From: an uncultured Elusimicrobia bacterium | GTDB taxonomy: Bacteria > Elusimicrobiota > Endomicrobiia > Endomicrobiales > CAIRNS01 | DNA length: 36,620 bases | Assembly (NCBI GenBank): GCA_903880015.1 | Contig: CAIRNS010000025.1 | Coordinates: forward strand, 1-36,620 | Reading direction: 5' to 3' | In this document: positions 33,216 through 36,620 of the stretch, one piece after another | Numbering within the stretch: position 1 is the first letter of the stretch | How the letters are laid out: each line of letters begins with the position of its first letter | Notes under the pieces: model-generated | Seen by the model: the letters and a program-made list of their open reading frames with translations, nothing else | Databases searched by the model: none | Told to the model about the DNA's origin: nothing | Made by a program: the position numbers and the translations under genes

Positions 33216-34257
33216 ACCCAGCTCGATGGGCGATATCATCCAGGCGAATCCCACCGCTGTCGCCATAAAAAAAATATTCCCTGATAGCAGGGTTTCTTGG
33301 CTGGTGTTTGATATGTGGTCCGCGATACCGGCACTTTTTCCCGATGTTGATGAGATTATTGTCTGGCGCCGAAAGGGTGGAATCAGGGAATACCTGCGGG
33401 TTATCCGAGAAGTGCGGAAAAAAAGTTTTGATATCGTCATTGATTTACAAGGCCTTCTGCGCAGCGCGGTCATCGCGCGGTTCTCCGGTGCACCGACGGT
33501 GATAGGCGTTCCCGGTATGAAAGAGGGCAGCTGGATGCTGGTTAAGGAATCAGCACCCGCATGGCGCTCATTTAATGCGGTATGGCGCTCGCTGGAAACC
33601 GTGCGCCATGCTGCTGCCCCCGGCGGAATATCAACTATTGACGATGTTGGTGTTGTTGATATGAATGATCTGCGCAAGATATTCCATATTGAGGTTCCTG
33701 TTACGGCACAGGAAGAAGTGGCTTCCCTTCTGCGTGAGCACGGCATAGGCAGCAGTGACGCAGTAATCGGGATTGTGCCAACCGCCCGCGGCAAAGCAAA
33801 ACAATGGCCGTCGTCGTCCTATGTCGCGCTCATCGAGATGCTGCAAAAAAAACATGTTCATGTCAAAATAGTTCTGTTGGACAGCGCGGCAACAGCTCTT
33901 ACCTATCCGCTGTCCAATGCGGTCATTGATTTGGGCGGCGTCCTTACCCTGCATCAACTGGCTGCGGTGCTCCGGCGCTGCAGTGTTGTTGTTGGCGGAG
34001 ATACCGGGCCGATGCACCTTGCAGCTGCGCTCGGGATGCCGGTCGTGATGATGTTTGGCGGTTCAGATGTTGCGGAGACAGCACCCCTTTCACCGTTGGC
34101 AACTATACTCAATAAAGAATTCCCCTGTTCGCCCTGCCGCGGCGCCGCTGACTGCCGTGTAAAGGGGAAAAAGAGCAAAAAGAAAGAACACTACCCCTGT
34201 TTAGAAGCCATTACTCCCCGGGAAGTTTTTGAGGCAATCGAAAAATGGATTCACTGA
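33196..34257 (+). CDS. GT9 family glycosyltransferase (heptosyltransferase-like)
   Basis: A 353-residue GT-B enzyme. The N-terminal NILIIKPSSMGDIIQANP and C-terminal GDTGPMHLAAALGMPVVMMFGGSD are the family's acceptor-side and donor-binding signatures. Near the end, CSPCRGAADC and a later PCLEAITP give the cysteine pattern usual in WaaC/WaaF-like enzymes, separated by a lysine-rich insertion (KGKKSKKKEH). The ATG at 33196 lies 20 bases inside the previous gene and has no strong ribosome-binding site, which suggests coupled translation. Sugar and linkage are unknown; lipopolysaccharide inner core is the likely target from context. Confidence 0.9.
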   Translation: MNILIIKPSSMGDIIQANPTAVAIKKIFPDSRVSWLVFDMWSAIPALFPDVDEIIVWRRKGGIREYLRVIREVRKKSFDIVIDLQGLLRSAVIARFSGAPTVIGVPGMKEGSWMLVKESAPAWRSFNAVWRSLETVRHAAAPGGISTIDDVGVVDMNDLRKIFHIEVPVTAQEEVASLLREHGIGSSDAVIGIVPTARGKAKQWPSSSYVALIEMLQKKHVHVKIVLLDSAATALTYPLSNAVIDLGGVLTLHQLAAVLRRCSVVVGGDTGPMHLAAALGMPVVMMFGGSDVAETAPLSPLATILNKEFPCSPCRGAADCRVKGKKSKKKEHYPCLEAITPREVFEAIEKWIH

Positions 34258-35198
34258 TATTCTTCCATATGAATCAGTTGGGCGATTTGCTCTTTAGTTT
34301 ACCTGTTCTCGCGGCTGCGCGCAAACAATGGCCGGAGAAAAGAATTTTGAGCGTTGTTCGTCCTGCATTGGGGCCATTGTTGACGGCAAGTGGGCTGGTT
34401 GACGGCGTAGTGGTGCGCCATCCCGCCGGGGGCATAGCTGCGTTGCGTTTTGTAGCCCATCTGAGTAAAGAACGGGCTCAGACCGGAGTATTTTTTTCTG
34501 AATCACCCGGGTCCATCATAACGGCGGTTGCGGCGGGCATATCCCAGCGGATAGGATTTGACACTGCGTCATTGCGCCTGTTGTTGACCGATACCGCGGC
34601 CCGAACCGGCGTCCCCTCGCTGAAAAACAACAAAAATCTGGGCATAAAAATCGGATTGACCGCGATTGCCGATGATTATGCCGGACTCATAACAGTACCC
34701 GCCGCAGAGAACGTTGAAGCGTTGCGCTGGTTGGGTGAACAATCTTTTTCCCCTGATCGGGTAGTCCTTCTTTCCCCGGGAGCCAGTCGGCGCCGGCAAG
34801 ATAAATGCTGGGATGTTTCCCGCTGGACAGAACTCGCCAACCGGATAATTGGCGGCGGACTGCATCCCATACTTATTGGTGCACCACAGGAGCGGGAAGC
34901 ACTGTCCCGCATCGCCCGTCTTTGTTCGGCTGCGCTGCCGGTGTTTTGTGCCGAAAATGGTATACTTTCGCTGGCGGCACTGATGCGCCTTTCGCGGGTG
35001 TTTATCGGTATTGATTCGGGGGCCATGCATCTGGCTGCCAGCGGGGGAACTCCTGTAATTGCCTTGTTTGCCGTTACCGACCCCGCGCAGGTCGGACCAC
35101 GCCCCGCGTCGCGGCATCAAATCATTAAGCGCGACGCTATGGACGCCATCACCGTGGAGGATGTTTGCAACGCCTTAAAAAATATCCAGGTTTTATAA
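34245..35198 (+). CDS. GT9 family glycosyltransferase, short form
   Basis: A 317-residue member of the heptosyltransferase family. It starts DSLIFFHMNQLGDLLFSLPVL and ends with GIDSGAMHLAASGGTPVIALFAVTDPAQVGP. It lacks the C-terminal cysteine cluster found in both upstream GT9 proteins and is shorter than they are. A VVLLSPGASRRRQDKCW segment marks the start of the C-terminal Rossmann half. It overlaps the previous gene by 13 bases, continuing the run of three GT9 domains in tandem. Substrate unknown; probably another core sugar. Confidence 0.88.
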   Translation: MDSLIFFHMNQLGDLLFSLPVLAAARKQWPEKRILSVVRPALGPLLTASGLVDGVVVRHPAGGIAALRFVAHLSKERAQTGVFFSESPGSIITAVAAGISQRIGFDTASLRLLLTDTAARTGVPSLKNNKNLGIKIGLTAIADDYAGLITVPAAENVEALRWLGEQSFSPDRVVLLSPGASRRRQDKCWDVSRWTELANRIIGGGLHPILIGAPQEREALSRIARLCSAALPVFCAENGILSLAALMRLSRVFIGIDSGAMHLAASGGTPVIALFAVTDPAQVGPRPASRHQIIKRDAMDAITVEDVCNALKNIQVL

Positions 35199-36620
35199 TC
35201 GGAATATGTTTGTACGGACTGCTTTTTTTCGTTGCGCTGATTTGGAATGCCGGTTTCAGCGTGATGGGCGTGCAGAACGCTGAAATCACGAAGCTTGTGC
35301 TCAGTTCTTTCTGGCCGTATGTATTGTTAGCGCAGATAAAAATATTTGCGGCATATCTGATAATCGGCGCCGTGATTGGATTTTCAGCTGATGTGGTTGT
35401 TTGCGGGTTTCGTTCGCGGTTTTTGATGGCCGGTCCCGCATGGATTGCGGGTGTGACCGGATACTTTTTACTGGCCGGCATTCGCGCCTATCCGCAGTTG
35501 TATACCGAAGCATTGTACGATCGCGGTGGTTTGCTGCGCCGGATTCAAGTCGTTATTACCCATACGCTTCCCTCCTGGTTTATTCCCGCGTTCGGCATCA
35601 TATTATTGCTGATCATCTGCGCTGCTCTGGTTAGTTATTTTTCCCGTGCACCGTTTCGGCGGCGAGCAGTTGTTCTCGTTTTTTTTGGGTTAATCCTGGC
35701 GATAGTTGCGGGGCGTAGTTTTAAGACCGCCCGGATTATGAGTGCTCACACCCGCGGGACGGACGGGAGTACCGCCACCGTCAATGCATTGCCTGTTCCC
35801 AACATTCTTATTCTGGCAGCTGATTCGTTGAGAAACGACGCAATAGCGGACACCCGGCAGGTGCAGGAGATGTCTCGGGACGGCGTAGTTTTCCAACAGC
35901 AGTATACTTCTCTCCCGCGCACCTTCCCAGCTATTATTTCTCTGTTGACCGGAAAACTACCGGTTACGCACGGCGTGCGTCATATGTTTCCGTCTAAAAA
36001 TGATCGGGATCATCGTGCCGGTAGTTTACCCGATGAACTGAGACGCAGGGGATATGCAACCGCCGCAGTCAGCGATTTTGCCGGCGATGTTTTTTCGCGT
36101 TTTTCCGCCGGTTTTGATACCGTCAAAGCGCCGTATTTTAATTTCGTTACGCTGATCAATCAGCGGTCGCTTGAAATCCATTTTTTTCTGCTCCCTTTTG
36201 TGGCAAATTCTTTCGGGAGAATACTATTCCCCGAACTCAAGGAATCTGCCGCTAACGGCGATCCCTTTCTTTTGGCTGATGAAGCCATGCATGAGATTGC
36301 CGTTGCCGGCAAGAAGCCATTTTTCACGATGGTGTTTTTTTCAACGCTCCATTTTCCGTATGCGGCACCCGATCCATATTACCGGGCGCATACTTCCGCT
36401 TCGTACAGCGGTCGCTTTAAATATCACAAACCGCCCATACTGGATAATTCAGAACATATGACTGATGACGATATTCGCCAGATTCGGGGTTTATACCGCG
36501 GCGCTCTGGACGCGTATGATGACGCCGTCGGCAAGATTATCGCATTCCTCAAGAAAAAAAATCTCTATGACAACACCCTGATTATTATCACTGCCGATCA
36601 TGGCGAGAACCTCTATGAGA
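35165..36620 (+). CDS. membrane sulfatase-fold enzyme (LtaS/EptA-like phosphotransferase), truncated at the window end
   Basis: The frame runs open to the last base (485 codons seen). It starts at TTG 35165, inside the end of the preceding gene and just after GGAGG (35156-35160); no ATG in frame is suitable. Five membrane helices (about 8-26, 55-80, 87-108, 137-160, 167-185) precede a periplasmic alkaline-phosphatase-fold domain from about 213: NILILAADSLRND (metal Asp 220), LPRTFPAIISLLTG with Thr 253 at the nucleophile position, and TADHGENLYE at the window edge. Thr in place of the Cys/Ser of true sulfatases points to a transferase such as phosphoethanolamine or glycerol-phosphate transferase. 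Placed after lipopolysaccharide core genes, decoration of the core or lipid A is likely (inference). Confidence 0.85.
   Translation, partial: MQRLKKYPGFIIGICLYGLLFFVALIWNAGFSVMGVQNAEITKLVLSSFWPYVLLAQIKIFAAYLIIGAVIGFSADVVVCGFRSRFLMAGPAWIAGVTGYFLLAGIRAYPQLYTEALYDRGGLLRRIQVVITHTLPSWFIPAFGIILLLIICAALVSYFSRAPFRRRAVVLVFFGLILAIVAGRSFKTARIMSAHTRGTDGSTATVNALPVPNILILAADSLRNDAIADTRQVQEMSRDGVVFQQQYTSLPRTFPAIISLLTGKLPVTHGVRHMFPSKNDRDHRAGSLPDELRRRGYATAAVSDFAGDVFSRFSAGFDTVKAPYFNFVTLINQRSLEIHFFLLPFVANSFGRILFPELKESAANGDPFLLADEAMHEIAVAGKKPFFTMVFFSTLHFPYAAPDPYYRAHTSASYSGRFKYHKPPILDNSEHMTDDDIRQIRGLYRGALDAYDDAVGKIIAFLKKKNLYDNTLIIITADHGENLYE

Overview
The window comes from a Gram-negative-type (diderm) bacterium. 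It has a Kdo transferase, heptosyltransferase-like genes, a porin with a C-terminal Phe, and SecDF/YajC. All recognisable genes lie on the + strand in tightly packed, often overlapping operons. The mix of FixABCX, an 11-subunit complex I, a RegB-like kinase, receiver-only regulators and an unusual lipopolysaccharide cluster would fit an anaerobic candidate-phylum lineage such as Omnitrophota. That placement is inference; no rRNA or marker gene in the window settles it.

Region 1 (1-4228): the window opens inside the C-terminus of a sigma-54 activator (NtrC family). About 220 bp downstream is a near-perfect -24/-12 sigma-54 promoter, followed by fixA-fixB-fixC-fixX. These encode an electron-bifurcating ETF:quinone oxidoreductase whose FixB carries an extra two-cluster ferredoxin domain.

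Region 2 (4328-12292): a membrane histidine kinase with the RegB quinone-binding signature GGxxNPF and a receiver-only response regulator. Next come a polyprenyl diphosphate synthase, a NusG-II domain protein (EetA-like), a Gx-transporter/EcfT fusion (EetB-like plus FmnA-like), an outer-membrane porin, ApbE (FmnB-like), a secreted FMN-binding protein with an SGAT flavinylation site, and a 4-helix membrane protein. The gene content parallels the flavin-based extracellular electron transfer (EET) locus of Listeria, but here it is in a diderm with its own porin.

Region 3 (12361-22410): nuoABCDHIJKLMN, complex I without the NADH module (nuoEFG), followed by a second receiver-only regulator paralogous to the first. 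nuoA seems to start at a non-canonical ATT codon.

Taken together, regions 1-3 read as one respiratory super-locus. FixABCX would split NADH electrons between ferredoxin and quinone. The 11-subunit complex I could feed low-potential electrons into the quinone pool. The flavinylated protein and porin module could carry electrons outward. A quinone-sensing kinase and a sigma-54 activator would control it.

Region 4 (22411-30099): an HD phosphohydrolase behind a good sigma-70 promoter, an AT-rich SGNH hydrolase whose membrane anchor lies in another frame (likely frameshift), then tgt-yajC-HD-secD-secF plus a gene resembling the cobalamin-dependent methionine synthase activation domain. The HD gene between yajC and secD is a paralogue of the first.

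Region 5 (30100-36620): a terminator/attenuator-like hairpin directly before waaA, then a DUF374-GT9 fusion, two more GT9 glycosyltransferases and a truncated membrane sulfatase-fold enzyme with Thr at the nucleophile position. This is a lipopolysaccharide core assembly operon. I saw no tRNA, rRNA, CRISPR or insertion sequence.
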